Shown: positions 34,401-44,998, counted from the first letter of the stretch. The stretch is 64,000 bases of DNA from Asterias amurensis (GCF_032118995.1 NC_092667.1:2100931-2164930), one strand, 5' to 3'. The notes: a model not told the origin generated them from the sequence alone. Translations and numbers: made by a program.

Positions 34401-37400
34401 CGCTTTGTGTTAAGTTGGGGTGTGCGCTGGCGGAATTTGGTGGGGACTAGGATTATGCCGGTCAAGGCTAGCCTGTATGCTTCGTTTTTGAAAGGGCAGG
34501 GGCACCAAGGCATTTCCTCCTTGGTAAAGAGCACCCTATTAGGGAATTGTAAATTTCTACTGGAACATTTTAAAGGCACCAAGGGGGTATGGGGGCATGG
34601 GGGCAATCACCTTCATTGCCTCCGTAAAGTTAATAAAAGGTAATAAAAGAGTGGCGACAAGTTCTTAAACGGCGGTTTAAAACTGGCAGGGTCCAGGCCA
34701 TGGAGGGCCTTTATCGCACAGCCATGACCCGCATTAGGTTTTACACTATTGTTTATCAGTTAGTAACTTATAGATGAATAATTAATAGTAGAACAACTTT
34801 AAGTTCAAAGGTTTTTGTGCAATTGTTTTGGGGCAATTTACAATAAATAACCCAACAGCAGTAATTCTCTTTGAGGATTGCAGAAAAAGGTTGCACAAAA
34901 AGTAGTGTTTTAATTTACTGACACGTACCTGAAATGAAGTCTGTGGACATGTCTTGTTGAGTTGCTCTCTGATCCAGGAAGGTCCCTGGTTACCAGACCT
35001 AGACCATTCTAACTCTTTACAGACATAGACTCGCAAGGAACCAAGCCGGTCCACTTCCTGCTCATCGTACATGTGATAGGCAAAATCAACATGAACCGTT
35101 GTGTTTACGGGTACAGATAAAGAGACTGACGCAAGTCTAGCTGATGACCTCGTTCGTCCAGTATCAGACGGTGTATATAAATACCAACCTGTGTTAAAAA
35201 AAAAAAAAAAATCAACATTTAACACTATTTAGTAATCAGTGATATGATGAGATATGTTATGAGATACAAACATATTGCACAGATGGTTCATATAGACCGT
35301 TCTATATTAGCTCTCACACGCATGTGCTGTATGCTGCCCAGTGGCTGCGGGCCATTGCTGGCTTGCGTTTTGTACATGAAATATATGGACAAATCTTTTT
35401 TGTTTAACTCTTCATGTGAATAAGGTGTCTTTCTCAACGATTTACACAATTTCCTACAAGACGGCATTGCATGTAATGTATGTATGTTGAAAACACATAA
35501 ATATTAAATACTTCAAAATGGAAATTTAATTAAAAAAACTGAGCAGACAAAAAGTGAGTTAAGTGTGATAGACGCGGAAACTGCACGATAGGCAAGGTTT
35601 TTTCGACAAAATTATTTAACTGTTTAGTTTCAAATTATTTCAAACGTATTCAACATAATGTTGTCATACTGGCCGTCCTGTCTGGGAAAGTATGTAAATT
35701 AATGATGAAGACACTTAATATGCATGGATAGTAAGAAAGACATACAAAACATTGTGCTGCCGCGACACAACCCAGCAATAGCGGCGTAGCCCATGCAGCG
35801 TGCATTACTTGCGCTTAATGGTGTAGTCTATAAGCTTTCAGTTTATGTTCACAAGCTGATTTCTAATTGACAAAAGTTGGCAATAAAAGAATTTACGACT
35901 AAAAGTTGACCTACCGGACTCGTTGCCGAATGTTGCATCAGCAGACGGTGCAAAATTACCCAGTTCCCTGACCCTAGAGTGACCTTCCTTCCAGTCAAAT
36001 TCATCCTGGTCATCTTGGATCAGCAACGGACAATCAGACTCAAAACTGCAGTCCAAATAGTCTACAATTACAATAACAAAGACCATAATTTGGTAAAAAG
36101 GCAGTGGAAACTATTGGTTATTACTCAAAATAATGGAAAAAGTTTCCGTATGGCACCACCACTTTTTCATTCGAAATAAAATAATATAGTATCTAATTTA
36201 CCTGATTGATATATCCCTTTTTGTAAAAATGAGTGAAAAAGTGGTGGCGCCATACGGAAAGTTATCCAAAATAATTATTAGCATAAAAAAACCTTGAAGG
36301 GTTTACTATACTAGGTATCAACCAGTATTAAAGGAGAGCTGTTGGTTGTATAAAACATTGTGAGAAACCGCTCCCTCTGAAATAACATAGTTTTTGAGAA
36401 AGAAGTAATTTTCCACAAATTTATTTTCGAAACCTCAGAATTAGAGGTCTCAAATATCAAGCATCTGAAAGCGAAAGCACACAACTTCTGACAAGGGTGT
36501 TTTTCTTTCATTATTATCTCGCAACTTCGACGACCAATTGAGCTCAAATTTTCACAGGTTTGTTATTTTATGCATATGTTGAGATACAACAAGTGAGAAG
36601 ACTGGTCTTTGGCAATTACCAATAGTGTGAGTGTCCAGTGTCTCTTAGATGAGTAGAATTCAAATTTGTTAGAAAACTTATTACATGATTATGAAATTAT
36701 GATAATGATGATATGATAAACCAATAACAGTTTACACAATTTAAACTGTAGTGTAAATGAGAAAATTCACACACACCACATACTTCCGGTTCATCGCTAT
36801 TAATGGGGGCGGTATTTCTTGAATTGAAAGCATGCAAAACATTAGCAAAACATGTGACGAATAAATTATCTGTCACGCACTGTGTGTGTGTCACACTGTC
36901 ATGTCACCGTTGCACACTGTCACTGTCACACCATTTTCACTCTCACACAGTGCCAGTCTGTTTCCAAACTTGGCGCTTTTTTGACAAAATGAGACTCGCT
37001 CAAAATTTTATGAGTCATAAAATAATATACTTCATTAGAAATAAAGCAAGCAAGAAACTTGCTCTTGTCTTACTATGGTCAGATTTGCTGCAGTGTACCG
37101 ACGACTATTATGACATTGACAAGACCGAATACAATTTAAGTTAAAAAAGAGTCATAACAGCCCACTGTGCACTATACTTACCTTAACTTTGTAAAAAGTA
37201 AACATTACTTGTCGAGTTGCCGTCCGTGCACAAAACTTGCATTAATTTTATTTAACGGTGAACATGAAGGGCGCCACCATTCACGCCACACTATGCATTT
37301 TGCAAAACTTTTCTTTTCTTTTATTTAACGGTGATCATGAAGGGCGCCACTATTCATCACTTTGTGACCAGGGGGCTAATTTCAAAGAGCTGAAAATCGC

Positions 37401-40069
37401 ACAGAAAATAGCTAAGCACAACAAATTAATGTGCTTACCAGAATAAGGTTAACAGCCAAACTGCCATGTCATGTGTAAACTTTGTGAGCGGACAATAAGT
37501 TAAACTAAGGACAATGAGGGCAAATCGGTAATTTGTTGCAGTTAAAACATCTCTTTGCATTATACTTTTTCATATGAAAGATGAGAAAAAAAATATTTCA
37601 CACAAATTGTGTGCTTTCAGATGCCTAAAAAAACGGCTTGAAGTCTTTCTCATATTCAAATTATGTAAGTGAGAAAATAACCTCTTTCTCAAAAACTACT
37701 ATGGAGTAGTTTCTCACAATGAGTGATTTTATACTATTGTCTTCATTTCATCACCACCACAACAGTTTGAATTGATGGCAAAACTTGCTCTCTTTTTTAT
37801 AACGGCGGACATGAAAGGCGCCACCGTTCATCACTTTATGACCAGGGCCCAATTTCATAGAACTTAGCCTTGCTCAAGGCAGTCGCATTACTCGCTCTGA
37901 AAAGACGCCGCTGTAAACCCACCCGTATACCCTGTTCGTGGTGCGTGCGATCACACCGCATGACCCACCCGTATACACACTGTCAGATCGTACGAATACT
38001 GTTCACACAAGTCATCGCACTCGTACACCACTAACCGCATGCGGAGGCCGTCAGGCCGACAGCCTTGTCGGGTCTGTATCTTCCGGGTTTAATGTGTTGT
38101 ATTGAAAAAATTCCACTAGTGGACGACCTATGGACCCTATCATGCGTCCGTAGTGGTGGTGTGTGATACATGTCTCGTCTTTCGCGGGCATTATGGTAAT
38201 GAGCTTCAACACAGACCCTACAAGGCTGTCGGCCTGACGGCCTCCGCATGCGGATAGTGTACGGGGGCATCGTGTCGTGCGATGTTATGCACAGTGAATA
38301 CGGGTGGGTTTTTAAACAGAGGCGGTCTTTTTTCGGAGTGAATAATTCGACTGCCTTGAGCAAGGCTACATAGAACTCAGAAAATAGCTAAGCACAACAA
38401 AATATGCTTACCAGACTAAGGTTAACATCCAAACTGCCATGTCACGCGTACAATTTGTGAGTAAACAATACAGTAAATTAAGGACAATTCAGTAAGGAGG
38501 GTCAGTAATCTCTTTGCACTACTTTTTTTAATAATGACAGAAAAAACCACAATGCTTTATTTACTTTGCTATACTTTGAGTTAATGTCAAAGGTGTCCAG
38601 TGCCTTTGAAGACACTGGGCACTATTGGTAATTGTCAAAGACTAGCCTTCTCACTTGGTGTATCTCAACATATGCATAAAATAACTAACCTGTGAAAACT
38701 TGAGCTCTCAATCGGTCATCGAAGTTGCGAGATAATAATGAATGAAAAATTACCCTTCTCACGCGACGGAAGTTGTGTGCGTTTAGATGCTTGATTTCGA
38801 GACCTCAAGTTCTAAATCTAAGGTCTTGAAATCAAATTCGTGGAAAGTTACTTCTTTCTCGAAAACTATGGGACTTCAGAGGGAGCCGTTTCTCACAATG
38901 TTTTATACTATCAACCTCTCCCCATTACTCGTCACCAAGAAAGGTTTTATGCTAATAATTAGTTTGAGTAATTACCAATAGTGTCCACTGCCTTTAAGAC
39001 GTTCCATAAAGTTTATCAACTAATAAATTTGTATTCAGTTCATGTGTGCCTCTTTTGCAACTGCTGAAATGGTTTTTCTTGGTGAAGTTTAAAGACCCTA
39101 AATTAATTCTTTCCCCTACACCCCCCCCCCCCCCAAAGTAAAAACACAAAAATAACAATAATTATTATGAGAATATAAAGAAAAAAGTTATCGAGCAAAA
39201 TTATAACCAGTTCAGTCTCCTGACGATGACTAGAGAAAGCTATAAGAGATGTTAATTTGCATCGGGGATAAAGAATATTAATTTTAGTTTTTTACCCACC
39301 CGAGTAACACGCCTGTGATATTTTCTCACATGACTCGGGGAGTACTTAGTATTCAGTGGTAACAAACATGGTGGATGGGTAAAAAAAACAAAATTAATAG
39401 AGAAAGCTAGTTGAAACGTTGTGACCAATTTAAGAACTCACTCCGCGCTAGTGCAGTTAATAACGATCCTTTAAGCTAAAGTAGAAGTCCCAGCTGAGTT
39501 TCTATACCTTCTGCCAAGGTAGTACTTAGAGGCAGTGGACACTATTGGTAATTACTCAAAATAACTATTAGCGTAAAACCTTTCATGGTGACAAGTAATG
39601 AAAACGAAAGCGCACAACTTCTGACAAGGGTGTTTTTCTTTCATTTATTTATTATCTCGCAATTTCGACGACCAACTGAGCTCAAATTTTCACAGGTTTG
39701 TTATTGTATGCATAAGTTGAGATAGACCAACTGTGAAGGCTAGTCTTTGACAATTACCAGTGTCCACTGCCTTTAATAAGCAGGACTTTTCAGAACTGAT
39801 AAGTCTCCTGAAAAACCTGATAAATATACTCCGCAGCTGGCAGCAGCAGTAGAATGTATAGCAAGACAGTTCTCTAAAGAACAAACTCTACCTGGCAAGT
39901 AGATACATGGTGTTACAAAAACCAAACATATATACAAGTTTCAAATGATAAAAGTTTGTTCTAATTTTGACAGAGTTTACATGTAGTACTTACTTTTATA
40001 AGCTGTAGAAGTCCCTGCAGATATCACTGTCGACAAAACCAACCAAACTGTTGCCTTTAAAACAAACAT
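31163..40069 (-). CDS. MAM-domain type I membrane protein, complete, 7 coding exons, 354 aa
   Basis: This is a putative cell-surface receptor or adhesion protein. MAM domains are extracellular modules used in adhesion and dimerisation (meprins, receptor phosphatases, neuropilins). Exons 39994-40069, 35915-36061, 34929-35188, 34059-34155, 32571-32654, 31968-32058 and 31163-31472 join with matching phases to 1065 nt. Residues 1-22 form a signal peptide (MFVLKATVWLVLSTVISAG). Residues 27-193 form the MAM domain, starting YLDCSFESDCPLL, with YHMYD in the middle and the typical DIGIDDISIG near the end. A Thr/Pro-containing stalk follows (194-221), then a transmembrane helix (about 222-246, VWMMVAVVSIAV...) and a 108-residue tail rich in Ser, Pro and acidic residues. 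NxS/T sites occur at GNESG, VNTTV, NKTCP and INKSA. The third family cysteine (CLxFWYHM) is replaced (VDFAYHM). No catalytic domain is present and the partner is unknown. Confidence 0.85.
31535..31876 (-). mobile_element. T1 copy in MAM intron 6, left end missing
   Basis: The copy begins inside the arm at TTAGCATAAAACC and ends with a degraded TTTACC instead of TTTAA. Confidence 0.75.
31968..32058 (-). CDS. MAM protein exon 6: transmembrane helix
   Basis: Acceptor TTTGTATTCACAG. 29 full codons encode one hydrophobic helix, ended by HICKLR, whose basic residues fit the cytoplasmic side. Donor AG|GTAGGTAG. Confidence 0.82.
32115..32276. mobile_element. T3 half element
   Basis: TTAA-AGGAACACGTTGCCTTGG and about 160 bp of arm, then an abrupt join to the SINE at 32276. 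It starts about 55 bp upstream of the transmembrane exon's acceptor. Confidence 0.7.
32276..32573 (+). mobile_element. SINE (third type), 5' truncated, tail at exon 5
   Basis: Begins in the GGGACATAAAGCCGTTGGTC body. It runs through AAAGAACCCAGTGCAC and GCGCTATATAAGAC and ends in an ATT-rich tail that touches MAM exon 5. Confidence 0.75.
32571..32654 (-). CDS. MAM protein exon 5: stalk
   Basis: Encodes a Thr/Ser/Pro-containing linker (AIPTSTLAPTSINKS...) with one Cys. The donor AAAG|GTAATAATAAC is formed by the TTATTATTAC tail of a SINE in the intron. Confidence 0.75.
32770..33123 (-). mobile_element. T1, nearly full length
   Basis: TTAA at both ends. It carries a shortened centre and a small internal duplication of GCATATG. 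Confidence 0.85.
33124..33622. other. MAM intron 4 part, possible SINE head
   Basis: A G-run (33168-33180) and a short tRNA-like stretch at about 33318-33362 (minus strand: CATAGCTCATTTGGTAATGCC). No exon seen. Confidence 0.35.
33623..33986 (+). mobile_element. T2, full length
   Basis: TTAA at 33623-33626 and 33983-33986. The centre contains the palindrome TTCTCGATATCGAGAA. Confidence 0.88.
34059..34155 (-). CDS. MAM protein exon 4: end of MAM domain
   Basis: Begins VEFVGVLGG and contains DIGIDDISIGFYQE, the family's closing motif. Ends GAA G|GTATAAT. Confidence 0.87.
34156..34928. other. MAM intron 3, no gene seen
   Basis: Contains a GTACATGT-rich stretch near 34340-34395. The overlapping frames on both strands there follow from that short repeat. 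Confidence 0.4.
34929..35188 (-). CDS. MAM protein exon 3: core of MAM domain
   Basis: The acceptor is an exceptionally long T-run followed by AACACAG and the donor is CAG|GTACGTG. 86 codons include ARLASVSLSVP, YHMYDE and two N-glycosylation sequons. Confidence 0.87.
35189..35914. other. MAM intron 2, no gene seen
   Basis: AT-rich intron without a recognisable repeat. Confidence 0.4.
35915..36061 (-). CDS. MAM protein exon 2: start of MAM domain
   Basis: The acceptor TTGTAATTGTAG precedes AC-TAT and the donor is TCC G|GTAGGTC. It encodes the first two MAM cysteines and the DEFDWKEG segment. Confidence 0.85.
36095..36646 (-). mobile_element. T1 copy interrupted by a 132-bp fold-back element
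   Basis: The T1 body reads ...TTACTCAAAATAAT, is broken at 36135-36266, and resumes CAAAATAATTATTAGC. It begins under 40 bp upstream of the exon 2 acceptor. Confidence 0.8.
36135..36266. mobile_element. Fold-back element with 9-bp target duplication
   Basis: CAAAATAAT occurs immediately at both sides (36126-36134 and 36267-36275), while the uninterrupted T1 has it once. The arms TTTCCGTATGGC.CCACCAC and GTGGTGGCGCCATACGGAAA are inverted copies. Confidence 0.8.
36650..37240. other. MAM intron 1 part, no gene seen
   Basis: Contains a CACTGTCAC-rich stretch (about 36880-36955). The 113-codon plus frame here has no family signature. Confidence 0.35.
37246..38580 (+). repeat. Locally duplicated segment (TTTAACGGTGA.CATGAAGGGC unit)
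   Basis: The segment beginning AACGGTGAACATGAAGGGCG occurs at about 37246, 37320 and 37795. The last two are each followed by TGACCAGGG..C.AATTTCA, AAAATAGCTAAGCAC and GGACAAT. The second long copy carries a 504-bp insertion. A T1-like fragment sits between them (about 37560-37740). Confidence 0.7.
37865..38368. mobile_element. 504-bp terminal-inverted-repeat element with 9-bp target duplication
   Basis: The ends TAGCCTTGCTCAAGGCAGTC are perfect inverted copies. CATAGAACT is duplicated directly outside (37856-37864 and 38369-38377), and the sister segment at 37375 lacks the insert. The interior has a second inverted repeat (CCGCATGCGGAGGCCGTCAGG and its complement, 38036-38250). Nine-bp duplications with such ends suggest a Mutator-like superfamily, which is an inference. 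Confidence 0.85.
38605..38997 (+). mobile_element. T1, full length
   Basis: The left target reads TTGA and the right TTAA. About 20 bp of the end of another copy (GGTGTCCAGTGCCTTTGAA) precedes it directly. Confidence 0.85.
38998..39527. other. MAM intron 1 part, short inverted repeat
   Basis: AAAATTAAT..TTTTTTACCCACC near 39281 and GGTGGATGGGTAAAAAAAAC near 39370 are inverted, with ACTCGGG between them. No gene. Confidence 0.4.
39528..39776 (-). mobile_element. T1, internally deleted
   Basis: Terminal arms are present, with TTAG at left and TTAA at right. About 130 bp of the centre is missing. Confidence 0.8.
39994..40069 (-). CDS. MAM protein exon 1: signal peptide
   Basis: The ATG at 40067-40069 begins 25 codons and ends AAA A|GTAAGT, phase 1. 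Upstream in-frame sequence exists, but this Met is the one followed directly by a signal sequence. Confidence 0.8.
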
Positions 40070-40391
40070 TTTCCAATAACGGACTACAAAACCCCAGAGT
40101 AGATTTATAAATGGAAAAAGTTTTTGTTTAAACCTGGAATGATCTTGTGATCTTGTTGAGTGATGAAGCACTTTAAGTAGATACAGAAAGTATTTTGAGT
40201 GTTGTGTATTTGTTTACAGGTTGGAAAATGCTCTGATAAGCACAAACCATGTTTCAATATTTTGTTTCTGTTACAGCGGATTTTGTTGGAACTGAGCCAA
40301 GCTATAAAAACAAAAGTTTTCCTGTTGTTTCCTGTGGTTTGTTTCTTTTCCTGTTACAAGAAAAGACAATCCTTTCCGAATTTCCCATTGT

Positions 40392-40575
40392 TTAAAGGGA
40401 CTGGACACTATTGGTAATTACTCAAAATAATTGTTGGCATAAAAACTTCCTTGTAACGAGCAATGGAGAGCTCCTGATAGTGAAGCACATCGTGAGAAAC
40501 GACTCCCTGTGATGTAACATAGTTTTTGAGAAAAGGTAATTCCCCCCCCCCCCCCGGCTCACTCAAATATTAACC
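40392..40575 (-). mobile_element. T1 fragment upstream of the MAM gene
   Basis: Left TTAA end and arm, broken by a C-tract at 40544-40556. It lies about 320 bp upstream of the start codon, within the likely promoter region. Confidence 0.7.
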
Positions 40576-41107
40576 CTCTAGTCCCTGCACCGCCCGAGTT
40601 TGCTGAAAACTAATACTTCAAGATTCTTGCAGTTAATTACTGGAATCGTAGTTCAAATTTTAAAAGATAGCCACAGCTTAATTTTTATGCACAATTTGAA
40701 CCTTGATATTTGTATAAAAGTACAATTTCGCATGAGAACAATACATGTCTCTCGTTAAACGGCTACGGTAATTTGTATAGCGAATATTTGTTTGTAAGGA
40801 TAAAATGGACACAATAGCTTTTCAAGGCTTTTATCTGGCTCAATGATTATACTGATTAAATGCAAAGGCGTGAGTTTTCGACAATATTATCATGAATGAT
40901 GAATAATACAGTTTCCTTTGTGTTTACTAATGAGCGTCTTGTTGGGGTAAGAGCTAAATTATTTCACCATCATTAGCTTCATTAGCTTAATAATGACTAT
41001 CGAGGATTCTTTTGATGTTCCTTTTTTTCTACAAACACAAGCTAGCAAGGTTTCCTCCTACTACTACAGTATATCGATAGGCGGCTGGGCGGTCCAGTGG
41101 CTAAGAC
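40576..41107. other. Upstream region of the MAM gene, no clear promoter motif
   Basis: AT-rich DNA. I see no convincing TATA/CCAAT pair at a usable distance from the start codon. Confidence 0.35.
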
Positions 41108-41325
41108 TTCAGGCCTGGAGCCTTTTATTAGACATCCGAAAGCACACATTTGGGCAACAATGAAGTCTTTTCTTTCATCATTCTCTTGCAACTTCAATGA
41201 CCAATTATAAGTCCATATTTATTTTCACAGATTTGTTATTCTATGCATACATGTATATTATGTTGGGATACAACCAGTGAGAAAACTGGTCTTTGACAAT
41301 TACCAAATGTGTCCTGAGCCTTTAA
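41108..41325 (-). mobile_element. T1 half copy
   Basis: Only the right half is preserved, ending GTGTCCTGAGCCTTTAA. A tRNA-like GGCGGTCCAGTGGCTAAG lies directly before it. Confidence 0.65.
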
Positions 41326-41935
41326 TAACATTAAAATGGGCCGTACCTCTAGTTGCCTGTTACTGAACAAATAAAACAAACCAAGCCTAGATAATACTTC
41401 GTCATTTCCCAGTTTGTCTGCTTGTGATCACTAAATAGGGTAGTGGAGACAGTTCCGAGTAACTTTCGTTTTCCCGTAAAAGGATGTTCACAAAAGGGTC
41501 ATTCCGTGTCAAATCACCAAAAAAAAAGGCAATTTTAAACCCTACCCTCTTCAAATTTGGTCATTTTTGGTTTATGGGTAATCGTGGCTCAACAAGCTCA
41601 AATTTTAAATTTCAGCTCCATCCGATAAACGGTTTTCGCGCTACGGCATGCTCTTTCTTGTTGATTTCGGTCAAAATGCGCCTGACCTCTAACATTCAAC
41701 TGACCATAAATCGGTAACCTTTGGGTCAAATTAGTTTCTTTGGAAAGGAAATTGTGTAAGCTTTCCAAATATGTCTTTATTTCTTTTGTAGGAACATGTT
41801 TAGGTATGATAACCTTTTGACCTCTACTTTGACCTTGAATTTGACCTTGTGGATCATGTGACCCGGCAACGAACTTCGGTGAAAATTTACCCTTAAATAT
41901 GTTTTCTCCACAATATCAAAAATTTAGAGATATAA
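41326..41935. other. Intergenic, with TGACCT direct repeats
   Basis: TGACCT occurs at 41818, 41830 and 41842, exactly 12 bp apart (nuclear-receptor half sites spaced by 6). No gene seen. Confidence 0.4.
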
Positions 41936-41939
41936 TATT

Positions 41940-42170
41940 TTTGGCTTGCTTTCAAGCTCCACTCAAAGTTGTCCTACTTCACTTTTCCTGTGCAAAGTAC
42001 ATGTACATTTGATACATGTCCATACGTATGTATGTCATGATTTTGCTTGGGGACCAATAGCCTTGCTTGATATACATGCGTATGAACAGGTATGTATATG
42101 TACATGTACTTTGCATAGGAATAGGCAAGTAGGGCAACTTTGAGTGGAGCCTGAAGGCAAGTCAAAACTA
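41940..42170. mobile_element. Fold-back element with GCTCCACTCAAAGTTG arms
   Basis: The left arm GGCTTGCTTTCAAGCTCCAC and the right arm GTGGAGCCTGAAGGCAAGTC are inverted. The middle is rich in TACATGTAC words. Confidence 0.7.
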
Positions 42171-42306
42171 TTGTATTTCTAATTTTTCTAATTTCACATG
42201 AAAAGGGAGAAAAAATTATTCCGAGGTCAGCTTTACACGTTGTGACTTTAATAGGATAGTGCAGAAACTTTTTGTTATGCATCATGCCGCCATTTCAATA
42301 CGAACC

Positions 42307-42660
42307 GTAAAGCCATTATACACTTTCGGTACAGACAAAAAAAGTTCACAGATTTACAAATAATTTAGAGGGTGTACAGAAGGTCATGGTGAAAGACTTC
42401 TCTTGAAATATTATTCCATGAAATGCTTTACCTTTTGAGTAAACATTAAAACAATATCAATTTACGGATTTACTTTAAACACATGTCATGACACGGCAAA
42501 ACGTGCGCAAACAAGGGTGGGTTTTCCTGTTATTTTCTCCCGACTCCGATGACCAATTGAGCCTACATTTTTACAGGTTTGTTATTTCATATATAAGTTG
42601 TGATACACAAAGTGTGGGCCTTGGACAATATTGTTTACCGAAAGTGTCCACTGGCTTTAA
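42307..42660 (+). mobile_element. T2, full length
   Basis: Left target GTAA, right TTAA. The central CGATATCGAG palindrome has been lost by a small deletion. Confidence 0.85.
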
Positions 42661-42994
42661 GGACACAAAGTTTAAAACCACAAAGTTTTAGTTAAAGTTA
42701 TCAATAAAAAGTTATTTATTTTACATCAACATGTTGAAACGAGCCTTGATTGTTTTTATAATAATGTCATTAACTAGTAAATATGTCACAGCAATTTTTA
42801 AAATGGCTGAAAAAGATTAGTTAAAAAAGTTTTGTATTGACACGTCATATCTCAAAAATAGCTGATGTTTGAAGCTTTGAATGGTGTGAATAATAAAAAC
42901 AAACTATTAATAATAGTAAACTTGCGAATAGAACCATGTGTAAATCTCTTGTGAGGGATTGGCTCTCAAAAGAGCTGGTTTGGTCTTAAATGAC

Positions 42995-43195
42995 GTTTCT
43001 TGTTTCCTTATCACGCACACCGCGGCCAATTCACCGACAGCGCGCGCAACGACTCACTTGACTTATAAGTCCACTCTGAGCGCGCGCAACGACTCACCTG
43101 ACTTATAAGTCCACTCTGATAAGTCAGGTGAGTCGTTGCGCGGGCTGTCGGTGAATTGGCCGCGGTGTGTGTGAAAAGGGAACGAGAAACGTCTT
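42995..43195. repeat. Long hairpin with CGCGGCCAATTCACCGACAG arms
   Basis: The left arm (about 42993-43075) and right arm (about 43118-43195) are nearly perfect inverted copies over about 75 bp. The left arm has an extra internal tandem copy of about 43 bp (GCGCGCAACGACTCAC.TGA). Transcription would give a stable hairpin RNA. Confidence 0.8.
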
Positions 43196-43875
43196 GCACC
43201 AACACTAGTTTGGTCTTGACGTTTCAAAAAGTAAACTCTAAAGACAAAAAAAGACAAGCGGAGTATACTTTTTAAAAAGTTGAGACCTGTCCATGGTGCA
43301 CAGTCGAACTTGCTTTATCTTGAATGATTTTATGCTTCACTTATGACTTTCCCATATAAAGCTAAGTTGCTTTTAACAATTATAAAATGGTTGAAATACC
43401 CACCCCCCCTCTCCAACCCCTCTTCTTAAAACTTAACCTTGCATTACTTATTTAATACAACTGGTGCATATTATAAGCTTTAGCCAATAAATTGGTGCAT
43501 TTTACACCGTGGAATGTTTTAAAAAGCCAACAATTTTAGAATTTTAGAAAACTAACTTATCTCAAGATTTTCTCTATATAAACTAAAAATAATCACCAGT
43601 TTTGTACATTTTAGTTTTTCATTATTTAAGGAATAATCCCAACCATTGTTTGTAAAGACTTATGTATCTCAAGATTTTTGCTGTTACTACAAAAAATCAA
43701 CAGTTTTGTACATTTTTATTTACATTGTAAGGAATAATCGCAACCATAGTTTTTTTTTATGCCACATAAAAGTAGAAAGTCAAATCTGTAGAATGTATGC
43801 ATATACAATAAAACAATGTTACAAGAATACAATGAACAAGAATATGGCCAATATACTCAGTTCGATCAAATGAAC
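43196..43875. other. Intergenic, no gene seen
   Basis: AT-rich with several repeated CAAGATTTT.CT..TA words. No exon. Confidence 0.4.
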
Positions 43876-44117
43876 AGGGCCCACTTTCATAGTGCTGCTA
43901 AGCACAAAAACTTGCTTAGCATGAAATTTCTTCCTTGATAAAAACATGATTACCAACAAAATTTCCATTCGATGCATATTGCCCATTACTGGTATTCAGC
44001 TGTTCTTTGCTTACCCTGAAAATCACGTGGAAATTAGGTTGGAAATCCTGTTTTTATGAAGGCCAAACTTTCATGCTAAGCAAATTTGTGTGCTTAGCAG
44101 CTCTATGAAGTTGGACC
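43876..44117. mobile_element. P4, full length
   Basis: Runs GGGCCCACTTTCATAGTGC to GCTCTATGAAGTTGGACCC. The inner arms AAATTTCTTCCTTGATAAAA and TTTTTATGAAGGCCAAAC pair as in the copy at 17973. Confidence 0.75.
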
Positions 44118-44154
44118 CAGTATTATCTGTCTATGTCAATAGCACACACAATCA

Positions 44155-44290
44155 CAGGCCTGGAGTTACACATGGTGCCCCTTCAAAAGTTTCCTAAGAA
44201 AAATTTGACTAAGAATTTTATCTGAAGAAAGTGCCCTTTGCAACATTAAAATGGCCTTGCCCTTTCAGATGAAATTCCATGCCTGCAATC
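44155..44290 (+). repeat. Dispersed repeat shared with 54888-55046
   Basis: Both copies run from AGGCCTGGA, through CCCTTCAAAAGTTTCC or its variant and ATGGCCTTGCCCTTTCAGATG, to GAAATTCCATGCCTG. No terminal structure was identified. Confidence 0.6.
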
Positions 44291-44296
44291 ATCACC

Positions 44297-44683
44297 TTAA
44301 AGGCAGTGGACACTATTGGTAATTGTCACTGACTAGCCTTCACAGTTGGTGTATCTCAACATATGCATAAAATAACTAACCTCTGAAAATTTGAGCTCAA
44401 TCGGTCATCAAAGTTGTGAAATAACAATGAAAAAAGAAAACGCCCTTGTCACACGAAGTTGTGTGCGTTTAGATGGTTGATTTCGAGACCTCAAGTTCTA
44501 AATCTGAGGTCTCTAAATCAAATTCGTTGAAAATAACTTCTTTCTTGAAAACTACGTCACTTCAGAGAGAGCTGTTTCTCACAATGTTTTATACTTTCAA
44601 CCTCTCCTCATTACTTGTCACCAAGAAAGGTTTTATGCTAATAATTATTTTGAGTTATTACCAATAGTGTCCACTGCCTTTAA
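44297..44683 (+). mobile_element. T1, full length
   Basis: TTAA at 44297-44300 and 44680-44683. Confidence 0.9.
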
Positions 44684-44998
44684 AGAGAGAAACTGAGTAC
44701 AGTTACAAATATAAATCAAGCTTTGATCACATTGCTTCAAAATCAGTGCACTGTTATGGTTGCCGGTGCTGCTTGGACTCGAGTTTCACCCAGAACCATT
44801 TGCGTTCCGATCAAGCGCATTGAGACATACATGGGTTCTTGATTCAAGTTAAGTTTTCAACATCTACATTTCAGTCCCATTCCTGAATTAATCATAACTC
44901 TTTTGAAAATGGTTAAAAGGGAATACATAACATTATGGTAACTTTGAACAAAACAAATAACTTTGAATTTAGCAAAAGCTGAAACACCCTTCCCGAAA

